In this document: piece after piece, positions 1-8,234 of the stretch | Numbering within the stretch: the stretch's first letter is position 1 | Layout: each line of letters starts with the position of its first letter | DNA from: Paenibacillus_AP thailandensis | GTDB lineage: Bacteria; Bacillota; Bacilli; Paenibacillales; Paenibacillaceae | NCBI RefSeq assembly: GCF_042685365.1 | Contig: NZ_JBHUMY010000016.1 | Span: 124,001 to 188,000, forward strand | DNA length: 64,000 nucleotides | Direction: 5' to 3' | The notes under the pieces: model-generated | The model's input: the letters and a program-made list of their open reading frames with translations, nothing else | What the model was told of the DNA's origin: nothing | Database searches by the model: none | Position numbers and translations under genes: made by a program

Positions 1-241
1 CGGTGCCTTTCGACTCATGCTGGTACTGATATTTGATCTGATCGATCGGTTTTACGATTACGCCGTCCATTCCCGTTTCTTCCTTAATTTCGCGCAAGGC
101 GGTTTGCTCTACCGTTTCGCCTTCTTCCATCTTCCCTTTAGGCAGGGACACTTTGCCGTACCGGTCCTGGATCAATTGAATTTGCAAATCCCCGTTATCC
201 GTATACCGGTACACGACGCCTCCGGCCGAAATTTCCTTCAT
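1..241 (-). CDS. Nudix hydrolase, 3' part outside window
   Basis: The first 80 codons of a Nudix (nucleoside diphosphate-linked moiety X) hydrolase; the rest lies beyond position 1. The translation begins MKEISAGGVVYRY and carries a full Nudix box (G-x5-E-x7-REIKEETG, about residues 35-57: GKMEEGETVEQTA, then REIKEETG), whose glutamates bind the catalytic Mg2+. The substrate cannot be told from this fragment. The ATG at 239-241 is preceded by GGGGAGAAAGAG. It lies downstream of mtaB on the same strand, but a hairpin at 371-419 and about 200 bp separate the two, so it is probably a separate transcription unit. Seen: Nudix box. Inferred: hydrolysis of a nucleotide derivative. Confidence 0.85.
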   Translation of the reverse strand, partial: MKEISAGGVVYRYTDNGDLQIQLIQDRYGKVSLPKGKMEEGETVEQTALREIKEETGMDGVIVKPIDQIKYQYQHESKGT

Positions 242-279
242 CTCTTTCTCCCCCTCTGCATCCGCAGTTCATGCACAAC

Positions 280-338
280 AAGCAGAAACGACTTGTCGTC
301 CTTGACTTAGGACGAAACGTTTCGGCGAGAAATATAAG
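280..338 (-). repeat. dispersed palindromic repeat, copy A
   Basis: One of seven related short repeats in this window. Read on the minus strand it has TTATATTTCTCGCCGAAACG, then CGTCCT and AGGACG as complementary arms, then AAGTCGTTTCTGCTT. It sits in the leader of the Nudix gene, 40 bp upstream of the start codon, in the same orientation as the gene. Confidence 0.7.
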
Positions 339-370
339 ACACTTTATAACGTATAACTTTATGTAAGAAA

Positions 371-419
371 CGAGGATTCCGTCAACTCCTCCCCCGCAGG
401 GAAGAGGCCGGAATCCTCG
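371..419 (-). terminator. terminator downstream of mtaB
   Basis: Long inverted repeat CGAGGATTCCG / CGGAATCCTCG with an inner complementary pair (CTCCTCCC / GGGAAGAG), followed on the minus strand by CGTTTCTT. It lies 20 bp past the mtaB stop codon. The U tract is short, so efficiency is uncertain. Confidence 0.6.
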
Positions 420-440
420 GGTTTATCCTGGCCGGCAGGC

Positions 441-1787
441 TTAAGCGCCGCGGCGCGAAGCCGTCTTGCCGTCCAGCACGCGAAGCAGCTCGCCGCGGCA
501 TTCGTTGACGCCCGCTTCGGTTACTTTCACGCGGCACATCTCGCCGATCAGCGACTCGTCGCCTTCAAACAAGATTTGCAAATAGTTGTCGGCGCGTCCC
601 ATCAGCAGCCCTTGCGCGGCGGCTTTCTGGTCGCGCTCCGGAATGACGTCCAGCACTTCCCCGACATACTTCTTCGCGTATTCGAGCTGCATTTCCTCGG
701 ACAAATCGATCAGCTTGTGGACGCGTTCGTTTTTCACTTCTTCGTCCACTTGATCCTCCATCCGCGCCGCAGGAGTGCCCGTACGGATCGAATACGGGAA
801 AATATGCATCTCCGCGAAACCAAGCTCCTTCATGAAACGGTAGCCTTCTTCGAACATTTCGTCGGTTTCGCCCGGGAAGCCGACGATGACGTCCGTCGTA
901 ATCGCGACGCCCGGCATCGCTTCGCGGATCCGTTTAATCTTCGCGGCGAATTCGGCCGTCGTATATTTCCGGCGCATCCGTTTCAGCACGGTATCTTCGC
1001 CCGCTTGCAGCGGAATATGAAGATGGCGGCACATTTTGTCGGAACGGTTCAGCACGTCGATCATCGCCTCGTCGATTTGGCTCGCTTCGATCGAGCTGAT
1101 GCGGATGCGCTCCAGCCCTTCGATTTTATCCAAATCCCACAGCAGATTCACAAGCTTGTAGTTTTCCAGGTCGTCGCCGTAACCGCCCGTATGGATGCCG
1201 GTCAGCACGATTTCCTTGTAGCCTGCGGCCACCAGCTGCTTCGCTTGCTCCAGCACGCTTTGCGGATCGCGGCTGCGGGACAGCCCGCGCGCCCACGGAA
1301 TGATGCAGAACGTGCAGAAATTGTTGCAGCCCTCTTGGATTTTCAGAAACGCGCGCGTCCGATCGGCGAACGTCGGAACGTCCAGCTCCTCGAACTCGCG
1401 GGTTTTCATAATGTTCCGAACCGCGTTAACCGGCTTGCGGTCCGCTTGAATTTGCTTGATAAACGGAATCATTTTGTCCCGGTCCTGCGTGCCGATGACA
1501 AGATCGACGCCGGGAATGGCCATAATTTCCGCAGGCCGCGTCTGCGCGTAGCAGCCGGTTACCGCGATTACGGCATCCGGGTTGCGGCGAATGGCCCGGC
1601 GGATGATTTGCCGGCTTTTTTTGTCCCCGGTGCTGGTCACGTGGCATGTATTGATCAAATAAACGTCGGCCGTGTCGGATTCGAAATCGACTTGTTCGTA
1701 GCCCTCGTTTTTGAACAGCTGCCAGATCGCTTCGGTATCGTAGAAGTTTACTTTGCAGCCCAAGGTGTAAAATGCGACTGATGGCAT
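441..1787 (-). CDS. mtaB: tRNA t6A37 methylthiotransferase MtaB
   Basis: Radical-SAM methylthiotransferase that converts N6-threonylcarbamoyladenosine-37 of ANN-decoding tRNAs to the 2-methylthio form (ms2t6A). It is 448 residues, normal for the family. The N-terminal UPF0004 domain has the three cysteines for the auxiliary cluster (C11, C48, C79). The radical-SAM motif CNNFCTFC gives C154, C158 and C161, and a TRAM-like segment ends the protein. The ATG is preceded by GGGAGGAGCATAACTC and follows the rsmE stop by 3 nt, so the two genes are translationally close. Known: the orthologue in B. subtilis is YqeV, at the same place downstream of the dnaK cluster. It is more likely MtaB than MiaB because of this synteny and length. 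Confidence 0.93.
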   Translation of the reverse strand: MPSVAFYTLGCKVNFYDTEAIWQLFKNEGYEQVDFESDTADVYLINTCHVTSTGDKKSRQIIRRAIRRNPDAVIAVTGCYAQTRPAEIMAIPGVDLVIGTQDRDKMIPFIKQIQADRKPVNAVRNIMKTREFEELDVPTFADRTRAFLKIQEGCNNFCTFCIIPWARGLSRSRDPQSVLEQAKQLVAAGYKEIVLTGIHTGGYGDDLENYKLVNLLWDLDKIEGLERIRISSIEASQIDEAMIDVLNRSDKMCRHLHIPLQAGEDTVLKRMRRKYTTAEFAAKIKRIREAMPGVAITTDVIVGFPGETDEMFEEGYRFMKELGFAEMHIFPYSIRTGTPAARMEDQVDEEVKNERVHKLIDLSEEMQLEYAKKYVGEVLDVIPERDQKAAAQGLLMGRADNYLQILFEGDESLIGEMCRVKVTEAGVNECRGELLRVLDGKTASRRGA

Positions 1788-1790
1788 GAG

Positions 1791-2576
1791 TTATGCTCCT
1801 CCCATTTCTCCAGATTCATATAACAGGCAGGTCAATCCTACGATTCCCGCCGTTTCCGTTCTTAAGATGCGCTTGCCAAGCCCGACGATCGCCGCGCCGG
1901 CCGTTTCCGCTTCGTCCGCTTCCTCCTCGGTAAAGCCCCCTTCCGGCCCTACGATCAGCAGAACGTTCAGACGGCCTTCGACCGCATCCGGACGTTTCGC
2001 GCGATAAGCGCGCACGGCGTCCCCGAGCCCGAAGCCCGACGCCGCATGACCTTCCCGCTCGTAGCAAAACAACGCCAGATCGTAAGCCGGGATTGCTTCG
2101 ACCAGCTCGCGCCAGCCGTGCACTTCCCTTACGGAAGGCACGAAGCCCCGGTGCGACTGCTCCGCGGCTTCCTTGGCGATTTTGCTCCAACGCTCCAGCC
2201 GCTTCGCCTCTTTTTTGGCGTCGTATTGCACGATCATCCTTTTGGACTGGAACGGGATAAAAGCATATGCGCCGATCTCCGTCCCTTTTTGAATGACAAG
2301 CTCCATTTTATCGCCTTTCGGCAAGCTTTGGGCAATCGTTACGGACCATAACGGCTCGCTGTCCGCCTCCAGAAGCTCCTCGATATCCGCGCGAACGAGC
2401 GACGAATCCGCTTCGCGGACGACGGCGATCGCCGTGCGCGACGAGCCGTCGCTGACAATGAATCTATCTCCGGGCTTCATCCGCATGACGCGGGCGGCAT
2501 GAAAAGCGTCTTCGCCGGTCAGCATGACGCCGCTAGTTCCTTCGAATTGCTCCGCCGCAACAAAATAACGCTGCAT
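1791..2576 (-). CDS. rsmE: 16S rRNA m3U1498 methyltransferase RsmE
   Basis: SPOUT-class methyltransferase that methylates N3 of U1498 in 16S rRNA, in the ribosomal decoding region. At 261 residues it has the family length. It shows an N-terminal PUA-like part (FVAAEQFEGTSGVMLTGEDA) and the C-terminal SAM-binding trefoil-knot motifs LLIVGPEGGFTEEE and LGKRILRTETA, which are diagnostic of RsmE. It is located between the M50 protease gene and mtaB on the same strand, as yqeU in B. subtilis lies between prmA and mtaB. Probably in the prmA operon; 50 bp separate it from the upstream gene, with no terminator seen. Confidence 0.95.
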   Translation of the reverse strand: MQRYFVAAEQFEGTSGVMLTGEDAFHAARVMRMKPGDRFIVSDGSSRTAIAVVREADSSLVRADIEELLEADSEPLWSVTIAQSLPKGDKMELVIQKGTEIGAYAFIPFQSKRMIVQYDAKKEAKRLERWSKIAKEAAEQSHRGFVPSVREVHGWRELVEAIPAYDLALFCYEREGHAASGFGLGDAVRAYRAKRPDAVEGRLNVLLIVGPEGGFTEEEADEAETAGAAIVGLGKRILRTETAGIVGLTCLLYESGEMGGA

Positions 2577-2627
2577 GGATTGTACAAACCACCCTTATCC
2601 GAATTCCAACCTTCATCATAGCACGAT

Positions 2628-3344
2628 TTAAGCCAGAAAATCTATGACAAACCTATCCCAATCCATCGGTTTCGAGAAAACCGCTTCGCATAATGTCCAT
2701 ACGCCGCTCATAATGTCCACGGACAAACTTAAGATCGGCTCGATGGTCACGGCCCGAAGCTGGGGAATAAACACCATCAATAAAAATAAAATAATGCCCC
2801 ATTGAATGTTTTGCTCCAGCTTATAACGCCATTTGAGCGGCAGCAAATCGGCCACGATCCGGTATCCGTCCAGCGGCGGAATCGGGATCAGGTTAAACAC
2901 GAACAGCATTAAATTAATGGAAAACAAATAATAGCATAAATGAATCAACGCTTTGTAGACGCCTTCCGAGCCGGCATAAAGCAAACCGGTCTGGCTGAGC
3001 AAATGGATCAATACGATGGCGAATACGCCGACGACCAGATTCGCGAGCGGGCCGACCGCCGATACGATTATGCCCATCAGCCGCGGACGCTTGAAACGGC
3101 CGATATTGACGGGAACGGGCTTCGCCCAGCCGAAGCCCGCGATCAGAATGAGAATCGTGCCCAGCACGTCCACGTGGGAGCGGGGATTGAGCGTCACCCG
3201 CCCTAGATCGTAAGCGGTCCGGTCGCCGAACTTGTAGGCGCTGTACGCGTGGGCAAATTCATGCACCGTAAACGCGATCGCGATCGCGATGACGAGAAAG
3301 GGAAGATCCTCGAGCGGATACCATAACAAATTTTCCAGACTCAT
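2628..3344 (-). CDS. site-2 protease family (M50) membrane metallopeptidase
   Basis: Polytopic membrane zinc peptidase of 238 residues. The HExxH motif is HEFAH (H28, E29, H32) in the first membrane segment, and the second zinc-ligand motif NLIPIPPLDG places the aspartate at about residue 159. About six hydrophobic segments are visible. Family members cut substrates inside the membrane; this compact form (no PDZ domain) resembles the YwhC/SpoIVFB-like group, and its substrate is unknown. Its ATG overlaps the prmA stop (ATGA), so it is translationally coupled to prmA. This gene is not part of the B. subtilis order at this locus, so it looks like an insertion between prmA and rsmE. Confidence 0.88.
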   Translation of the reverse strand: MSLENLLWYPLEDLPFLVIAIAIAFTVHEFAHAYSAYKFGDRTAYDLGRVTLNPRSHVDVLGTILILIAGFGWAKPVPVNIGRFKRPRLMGIIVSAVGPLANLVVGVFAIVLIHLLSQTGLLYAGSEGVYKALIHLCYYLFSINLMLFVFNLIPIPPLDGYRIVADLLPLKWRYKLEQNIQWGIILFLLMVFIPQLRAVTIEPILSLSVDIMSGVWTLCEAVFSKPMDWDRFVIDFLA

Positions 3345-4315
3345 CCGCCCACCTTCGGCTTCCTCGCGACAATCGCGCTCCAGTTCTCCTCCTGGCGTTT
3401 CTCGGCGATCTCAAAGCCGGACTTGCGCAGACTCTCCTCGACCAGCGCCTCTTTGCCGGAGTAGATGCCCGAAGCGATATAGAAGCCCCCCGGTTTGAGC
3501 GCATTAAATACGTCGTCGACGAACAGCAAAATAATTTCCGCCAATATGTTCGCCACGACCAAATCGACCGGCACCGTAACGCTTACCCTCTCCTCTTTCC
3601 CGTCAAGCACGCCGAGGAGGTCGCTAAGCCTGATCTCGACATCGTTTTCGAGTCCGTTCAGCTTGACGTTTTCGGTAGCGCTCGTGACGGCGATCGGATC
3701 GAGGTCGAGCGCAAGCACGCGTTTTGCGCCAAGCTTCATGGCGCCGATCGCCAGAATGCCCGATCCGGTTCCGACGTCGATAACTTCCTCGCCGCCCTTT
3801 ATGTACGATTCCAGCGTTTTCAGGCAAAGCGAAGTCGTCGGGTGCGTGCCCGTCCCGAACGCCATTCCCGGATCAAGCTCGATGATCTTCTCGCCGGGGG
3901 ACGGCTCGTACTCCTCCCACGTCGGCTTGATCGTCAGCGTCTCGGACACGCGGGATGGCTTGAAATATTGCTTCCAGTTGTTCGCCCAATCCTCGTCGTC
4001 CACCAGCTTGGTCGCAAACGTATAATCGCCCGGATCGATGCCGAACTCCCGAAGCTCCTCGATTCTCGGCTTAACGGCCGCGACAACCGCGTCCATATCC
4101 GTTTCCTCGGGAAAATATCCTTGAATGACCGCATGGCCTTCCGGTATATCGTTAAGCGGCAGTTCATACCATTGCCCAAACGATGTGTCCCGCTCTTTGT
4201 TCAGCGTTCCCGATTCCTCGATCGTCACGCCGCCGGCCCCATGCTCGTGCAAAAAGTTCGAGACCATCTCGATCGCTTGTTCCGTCGTATGAATCGTCAG
4301 CTCGTAATATTTCAT
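3341..4315 (-). CDS. prmA: ribosomal protein L11 methyltransferase PrmA
   Basis: SAM-dependent enzyme that trimethylates ribosomal protein L11. It is 324 residues. The N-terminal substrate-recognition domain is followed by the class I methyltransferase core with motif I DVGTGSGILAIGA starting at D180, the LDLDPIAV acidic loop and the post-motif VVANILAEII characteristic of PrmA. The ATG is preceded by GGAGGAG with 8 nt spacing. The conserved order dnaJ-prmA-rsmE-mtaB supports the call. Upstream it has its own sigma-A-like promoter (4450-4478) and a 5' leader that contains a copy of the dispersed palindromic repeat, so it is probably expressed apart from the heat-shock operon. Confidence 0.95.
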   Translation of the reverse strand: MKYYELTIHTTEQAIEMVSNFLHEHGAGGVTIEESGTLNKERDTSFGQWYELPLNDIPEGHAVIQGYFPEETDMDAVVAAVKPRIEELREFGIDPGDYTFATKLVDDEDWANNWKQYFKPSRVSETLTIKPTWEEYEPSPGEKIIELDPGMAFGTGTHPTTSLCLKTLESYIKGGEEVIDVGTGSGILAIGAMKLGAKRVLALDLDPIAVTSATENVKLNGLENDVEIRLSDLLGVLDGKEERVSVTVPVDLVVANILAEIILLFVDDVFNALKPGGFYIASGIYSGKEALVEESLRKSGFEIAEKRQEENWSAIVARKPKVGG

Positions 4316-4335
4316 TAAACATGCTCCTCCAGTGA

Positions 4336-4396
4336 CAAGCGTAAACGGCTTCGCCGTCTTCGACCGGCGAAGTTCCGTTTCGCGGATGAAATATAG
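4336..4396 (-). repeat. dispersed palindromic repeat, copy G
   Basis: Read on the minus strand: TATATTTCATCCGCGAAACG, then TTCGCCG and CGGCGAA arms, then GCCGTTTACGCTTG. It lies in the prmA leader between the predicted transcription start and the ribosome binding site. The arm sequence differs from other copies, but complementarity is kept. Confidence 0.65.
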
Positions 4397-4449
4397 CCCA
4401 TTTATAAATGGTGATACTTAGAAATTCTTTCTTTTAAAAACTAACAACT

Positions 4450-4478
4450 ATTGTACACCAGAACGGGAGCCAGCACAA
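4450..4478 (-). promoter_or_regulatory. sigma-A-type promoter for prmA
   Basis: Minus-strand TTGTGC (-35), a 17-nt spacer and TACAAT (-10). Transcription would start near 4443 and give a leader of about 130 nt to the prmA start codon. Confidence 0.6.
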
Positions 4479-4525
4479 AACGAAAGCGCCGATACCCCCA
4501 TTCGCCGCGCGAATGAGGGGTATCG
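4476..4525 (-). terminator. terminator after the small genes downstream of dnaJ
   Basis: Inverted repeat CGATACCCC..ATTCGC / GCGAAT..GGGGTATCG (4490-4525), 14 bp past the stop of the 67-residue gene, followed on the minus strand by GCGCTTTCGTTTTGT. It would separate the dnaK operon tail from prmA. Confidence 0.6.
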
Positions 4526-4538
4526 GTTAATGCTGCCG

Positions 4539-4742
4539 CTATGTCAACGAATCGGTATTGCCGCCAACCTGCCGAATTACGTGCAGCGCCCGGTCCGCCA
4601 CTTCCGCTCCGACGGTTGCGGTCAGAAGCCCGTGTTCCGGCATTTCCGCGATATCGGTGACGCGCAGCGCCTGCAGCTTGCATAAAGCTTCGCGGGCCGC
4701 CTGAGGGCGGTCGAAGGTTGCGCGTATTTCTACCTGATCCAT
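4539..4742 (-). CDS. small conserved-looking protein, function unknown
   Basis: A 67-residue protein beginning MDQVEIRATFDRPQ, not recognised. The pattern strand (VEIRATF), helix (AREALCKLQAL), strand (GLLTATVGA), helix (ADRALHVIRQVGG) suggests a small alpha/beta ferredoxin-like fold of the ACT or HMA type, but no ligand residues are evident. The start is well supported: AGGAGG lies 10 nt before the ATG. It is 14 bp downstream of the YfhD-like gene and ends just before a terminator, so the two small genes probably form the tail of the dnaJ transcript or a short unit of their own. No function is proposed. Confidence 0.65.
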   Translation of the reverse strand: MDQVEIRATFDRPQAAREALCKLQALRVTDIAEMPEHGLLTATVGAEVADRALHVIRQVGGNTDSLT

Positions 4743-4756
4743 CGTTCGAACGCCTC

Positions 4757-4921
4757 CTACCGTTTGCCGCGGTTCATGGCGCGGGCATTGGCCTTTGCAG
4801 CCCGTTCCTGCGCTTCGATATCGTCCTCGTCCGCGAACTCCTCGGAAAATTCGACATCCTCTTCCATGCCGACCGGCAAATCGCCGAAATTGACTTTAAT
4901 GTCCCTTTTCTTGTCCGCCAT
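4757..4921 (-). CDS. small acidic YfhD-like protein
   Basis: A 54-residue hydrophilic protein, MADKKRDIKVNFGDLPVGME followed by the acidic DVEFSEEFADEDD and the basic alanine-rich AQERAAKANARAMNRGKR. The segment DVEFSEE-ADEDD-EAQ-RA-AA-AR resembles, from memory, YfhD-type small proteins of Bacillales, whose role is unknown. The start is fixed by GAAAGGAGG 9 nt upstream of ATG at 4921; an earlier in-frame start exists but lacks a ribosome binding site. It lies downstream of dnaJ. Seen: composition, start, position. The family assignment is tentative. Confidence 0.65.
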   Translation of the reverse strand: MADKKRDIKVNFGDLPVGMEEDVEFSEEFADEDDIEAQERAAKANARAMNRGKR

Positions 4922-5040
4922 AATCGAAGATCCTCCTTTCGGTCCGCATATGCGGATGGGTCCGCCTTTTAGCATGCGCAGCGGCGGATTCGTTTATCCG
5001 AGGGGAGCGGGCGCCCGCAAAATGAAAAAAGCGCCCGGGG

Positions 5041-6174
5041 CTATTCGCCGCGGAACGCTTTCTTCATCTTTTCGAAGATGGACTCATGATGCTCGTCTTG
5101 ATAAGCCGATGACGTTACGGCGCTTTGGCCGCCGAATTGCCGCAGAAGCTCCTTCTGCTCTTCCGTCAGCTTCGTCGGCGTCACGACGGTCACCTTGACG
5201 TGCTGATCGCCTTGGCCGTAGCCGCGAAGCTTCTGAACGCCTTTGCCTTTAAGCCGGAAATAGGTGCCGGTCTGCGTGCCGGCCGGTATTTTCAGCTTGA
5301 CCTTCTCCGTCAGCGTCGGCACTTCGATCTCGTCGCCAAGCGCCGCTTGAACGAACGTAAGCGGAACCTCGCAATAAATATCGTCGCCCTCGCGTTCAAA
5401 AAATTCATGCGGCTTCACGCGGATAACAATATACAAGTCGCCCGACGGTCCGCCGTTTTTGCCGGATTCGCCTTCGCCGGAGAGACGGATTTGCGCTCCG
5501 TCGTCCACGCCGGCCGGAATTTTGACATTGATTTTGCGCTGTTTCTTGACCTTGCCCGCGCCGTGACAGGTGCCGCATTTTTCTTTAATGACGCGTCCGG
5601 TGCCGCCGCAGCTCGAGCAAGCCCGGCGGTTGACCATCCGGCCGAACGGCGTATTCTGCACGACTTCTTGCTGCCCGGTTCCACGGCATACGCCGCAAGT
5701 TTCCGGCTTCGTGCCCGGCTTGGCGCCGGAGCCGCGGCAAGTATCGCACGTTTCCGTCCGCGGAATCGTAATGTCGGTCTCTTTGCCGAATGCCGCTTCC
5801 TTGAACTCGATCGTCATCGTATATTGCAAATCGCTGCCGCGCTGCGGCGCGTTAGGATCCCGACGGCCGCCGCCGCCGAAAAACATGTCGAATATATCGC
5901 CGAAGCCGCCGAAATCTTGAGCGCCGCCTCCGAAGCCGCCCATGCCCTGATTCGGGTCGACGTGCCCGTACCGGTCGTACGTGCTTCTTTTGGCGTCGTC
6001 GCTAAGAACGTCGTACGCTTCCTTGACCTCTTTAAACTTCTCTTCGGCGTCAGCTTCCTTGTTTACGTCCGGATGAAATTTCCGCGCAAGCTGCCGATAC
6101 GCTTTTTTGATCTCGTCAGCCGACGCGTTTTTGCTTACTCCAAGCACTTCATAATAATCTCGCTTTTCCGCCAA
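5041..6174 (-). CDS. dnaJ: chaperone protein DnaJ (Hsp40)
   Basis: Co-chaperone that delivers unfolded substrates to DnaK and stimulates its ATPase. It is 377 residues of type I: J domain (1-70, HPD at 34-36), Gly/Phe-rich linker (about 75-115), four CxxCxGxG zinc repeats (CDTCRGSG, CGVCRGTG, CSSCGGTG, CGTCHGAG) and the C-terminal substrate-binding domain. The start appears to be TTG at 6174 (GGGGGTGAG AACTG TTG GCG GAA AAG), which gives the typical N-terminus AEKRDYYEVLGV. It is the last heat-shock gene of hrcA-grpE-dnaK-dnaJ, about 100 bp downstream of dnaK with no obvious terminator between them. Confidence 0.98.
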   Translation of the reverse strand: MAEKRDYYEVLGVSKNASADEIKKAYRQLARKFHPDVNKEADAEEKFKEVKEAYDVLSDDAKRSTYDRYGHVDPNQGMGGFGGGAQDFGGFGDIFDMFFGGGGRRDPNAPQRGSDLQYTMTIEFKEAAFGKETDITIPRTETCDTCRGSGAKPGTKPETCGVCRGTGQQEVVQNTPFGRMVNRRACSSCGGTGRVIKEKCGTCHGAGKVKKQRKINVKIPAGVDDGAQIRLSGEGESGKNGGPSGDLYIVIRVKPHEFFEREGDDIYCEVPLTFVQAALGDEIEVPTLTEKVKLKIPAGTQTGTYFRLKGKGVQKLRGYGQGDQHVKVTVVTPTKLTEEQKELLRQFGGQSAVTSSAYQDEHHESIFEKMKKAFRGE

Positions 6175-6270
6175 CAGTTCTCACCCCCGCCCGAATGGCA
6201 CATCTACAAATAGAAGGCCAAAGCCGGGAAGCCCCAGACTTTGACCCCTCAACGTTCGCCTTATTAAGGC

Positions 6271-8106
6271 TTAGTTTTTGTCGTCGACCACTTCGTAATC
6301 GGCGTCAACGACGTTGTCCTTGCCTTTGGCGGCGCCGGCGTCTTGCGCGCCCTCGGCCGCTCCGCCTTGCTGGGCCGCTTGCTCGTACAGCTTCACGGAG
6401 AGCTGCTGTACGATTTGAGTCAGCTCTTCAACCGCTTTGTTGATGTCTTCCAGGTTGTCGGTTGCGGCGGCCGCTTTCACTTTTTCCTTCGCGGCGTTCG
6501 CTTTTTCGACTTCGGCTGCGTCGACTTTGTCGCCCAGATCCTTGATCGTTTTGTCTACCGAGTAGACGAGCTGGTCGGCGTTGTTTTTCGCTTCGACGAG
6601 CTCGCGGCGTTTGCGGTCCTGCTCGGCGTTCAGCTCGGCGTCCTTCATCATTTTTTCGATTTCCTCGTCGCTCAGGCCGCTCGACGAAGTAATCGTAATT
6701 TTTTGGCTTTTGCCCGTGCCTTTATCCATTGCGGACACGTTAACGATACCGTTCGCGTCGATATCGAACGTCACTTCGATTTGCGGTACGCCGCGCGGAG
6801 CAAGCGGAATGTCTCCCAGCGTGAAGCGTCCGAGCGTCTTGTTGTCGGCCGCCATTTGGCGTTCGCCCTGCAAGACGTGGATTTCGACGCTAGGCTGATT
6901 GTCCGCGTAGGTCGAGAAAATTTGCGATTTGCTTGTCGGGATCGTCGTGTTCCGCTCGATCATCTTCGTAAAGATGCCGCCGGCCGTCTCGATGCCAAGC
7001 GAAAGCGGAGTAACGTCGAGCAGAACGACGTCTTTCACGTCGCCGGTCAGGACGCCCGCTTGAACGGCGGCGCCGAGGGCAACCACTTCGTCCGGGTTCA
7101 CGCCTTTATGCGGCTCTTTGCCGGTCAGCTTCTTGATCGCTTCCTGTACGGCAGGAATACGGGTCGAACCGCCGACAAGCACGACTTTGTCGATGTCGCT
7201 CGTCGACAAGCCGGCATCGCTCAGCGCTTGGCGAGTCGGTCCCAGCGTACGCTCGACGAGCGGCGCGGACAGCTCCTCGAATTTCGCGCGGGTCAGGTTG
7301 ACTTCCAAGTGTTGAGGCACGCCGTCGACCATCGTAATAAACGGCAGCGAGATCGTCGTCGTCAAGACGCCGGAAAGTTCTTTTTTCGCTTTTTCCGCAG
7401 CGTCCTTCAGACGTTGAACGGCCGCTTTGTCTTTGGAAAGGTCGATGCCTTGCTCTTTTTTGAACTCGGCCACGAGATAATCGATAATGACTTGGTCGAA
7501 GTCGTCGCCGCCCAGATGGTTGTCGCCGCTTGTCGCTTTAACTTCGAAGAAGCCGTCGCCCAGCTCCAGAATCGAAACGTCGAACGTACCGCCGCCGAGG
7601 TCGTAAACGAGAATCGTTTGATCTTCGGCTTTCTCCAAGCCGTAAGCGAGCGCCGCGGCCGTCGGCTCGTTGACGATGCGAAGCACTTCCAGCCCCGCGA
7701 TTTTGCCGGCGTCCTTCGTCGCTTGGCGCTGGCTGTCGTTAAAGTATGCAGGAACGGTAATAACCGCCTGCGTTACGGGCTGGCCAAGATACGCCTCGGC
7801 ATCGGCTTTCAGCTTTTGCAGGATGATCGCCGAAATTTCTTGCGGCGTATATTCTTTGCCGTCGATTACTTCTTTATGGTTCGTGCCCATATGGCGCTTA
7901 ATCGAAATGATGGTGCGGTCCGGGTTCGTGATCGCTTGGCGTTTCGCCGTTTCGCCGACGATCCGCTCGCCGTCCTTCTTGAAACCTACGACCGAAGGGG
8001 TCGTGCGGTTGCCTTCCGGGTTAGGGATAACGACGGCTTCGCCGCCTTCCATAACCGCAACGCAAGAGTTCGTAGTACCAAGGTCGATACCGATAACTTT
8101 ACTCAT
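6271..8106 (-). CDS. dnaK: molecular chaperone DnaK (Hsp70)
   Basis: ATP-dependent chaperone of 611 residues. The nucleotide-binding domain begins MSKVIGIDLGTTNSCVAVM and has the phosphate-2 motif VYDLGGGTFDVS and the adenosine motif VLVGGSTRIP. The substrate-binding domain follows, and a helical lid ends in the EVVDDKN-type acidic tail. As is typical of Gram-positive DnaK, the 24-residue insertion of proteobacterial DnaK is absent. The start at 8106 follows GCGAGGAGGAAAATAC; an in-frame start 16 codons upstream has no ribosome binding site. Expression is expected from the CIRCE/HrcA promoter in front of hrcA. A copy of the dispersed repeat lies between grpE and dnaK. Confidence 0.98.
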   Translation of the reverse strand: MSKVIGIDLGTTNSCVAVMEGGEAVVIPNPEGNRTTPSVVGFKKDGERIVGETAKRQAITNPDRTIISIKRHMGTNHKEVIDGKEYTPQEISAIILQKLKADAEAYLGQPVTQAVITVPAYFNDSQRQATKDAGKIAGLEVLRIVNEPTAAALAYGLEKAEDQTILVYDLGGGTFDVSILELGDGFFEVKATSGDNHLGGDDFDQVIIDYLVAEFKKEQGIDLSKDKAAVQRLKDAAEKAKKELSGVLTTTISLPFITMVDGVPQHLEVNLTRAKFEELSAPLVERTLGPTRQALSDAGLSTSDIDKVVLVGGSTRIPAVQEAIKKLTGKEPHKGVNPDEVVALGAAVQAGVLTGDVKDVVLLDVTPLSLGIETAGGIFTKMIERNTTIPTSKSQIFSTYADNQPSVEIHVLQGERQMAADNKTLGRFTLGDIPLAPRGVPQIEVTFDIDANGIVNVSAMDKGTGKSQKITITSSSGLSDEEIEKMMKDAELNAEQDRKRRELVEAKNNADQLVYSVDKTIKDLGDKVDAAEVEKANAAKEKVKAAAATDNLEDINKAVEELTQIVQQLSVKLYEQAAQQGGAAEGAQDAGAAKGKDNVVDADYEVVDDKN

Positions 8107-8167
8107 GTATTTTCCTCCTCGCAATGGCTTGTTTCGAAATATAAGGATGGACAAGCTTTATCCATCG

Positions 8168-8223
8168 TCTTCTATTTCACGCCGAAACGGGCCGTCCTGA
8201 AGATAGAACGACGTTTCCGCCTG
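8168..8223 (+). repeat. dispersed palindromic repeat, copy E
   Basis: Plus-strand TTCTATTTCACGCCGAAACG, GCCGTCCTG, then AACGACGTTTCCGCCTG. A preceding AAATATAAGGAT (8137-8148) is inverted relative to its AT-rich end, as in copy C. It fills most of the grpE-dnaK gap, opposite to transcription. Confidence 0.6.
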
Positions 8224-8234
8224 TATGTTTATGT

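Noticed and set aside
4980..5040. GC-rich stretch after dnaJ considered as a terminator
   Set aside because: The complementary segments (GGGCGC / GCGCCC) enclose the T run in the loop, which does not form an intrinsic terminator.
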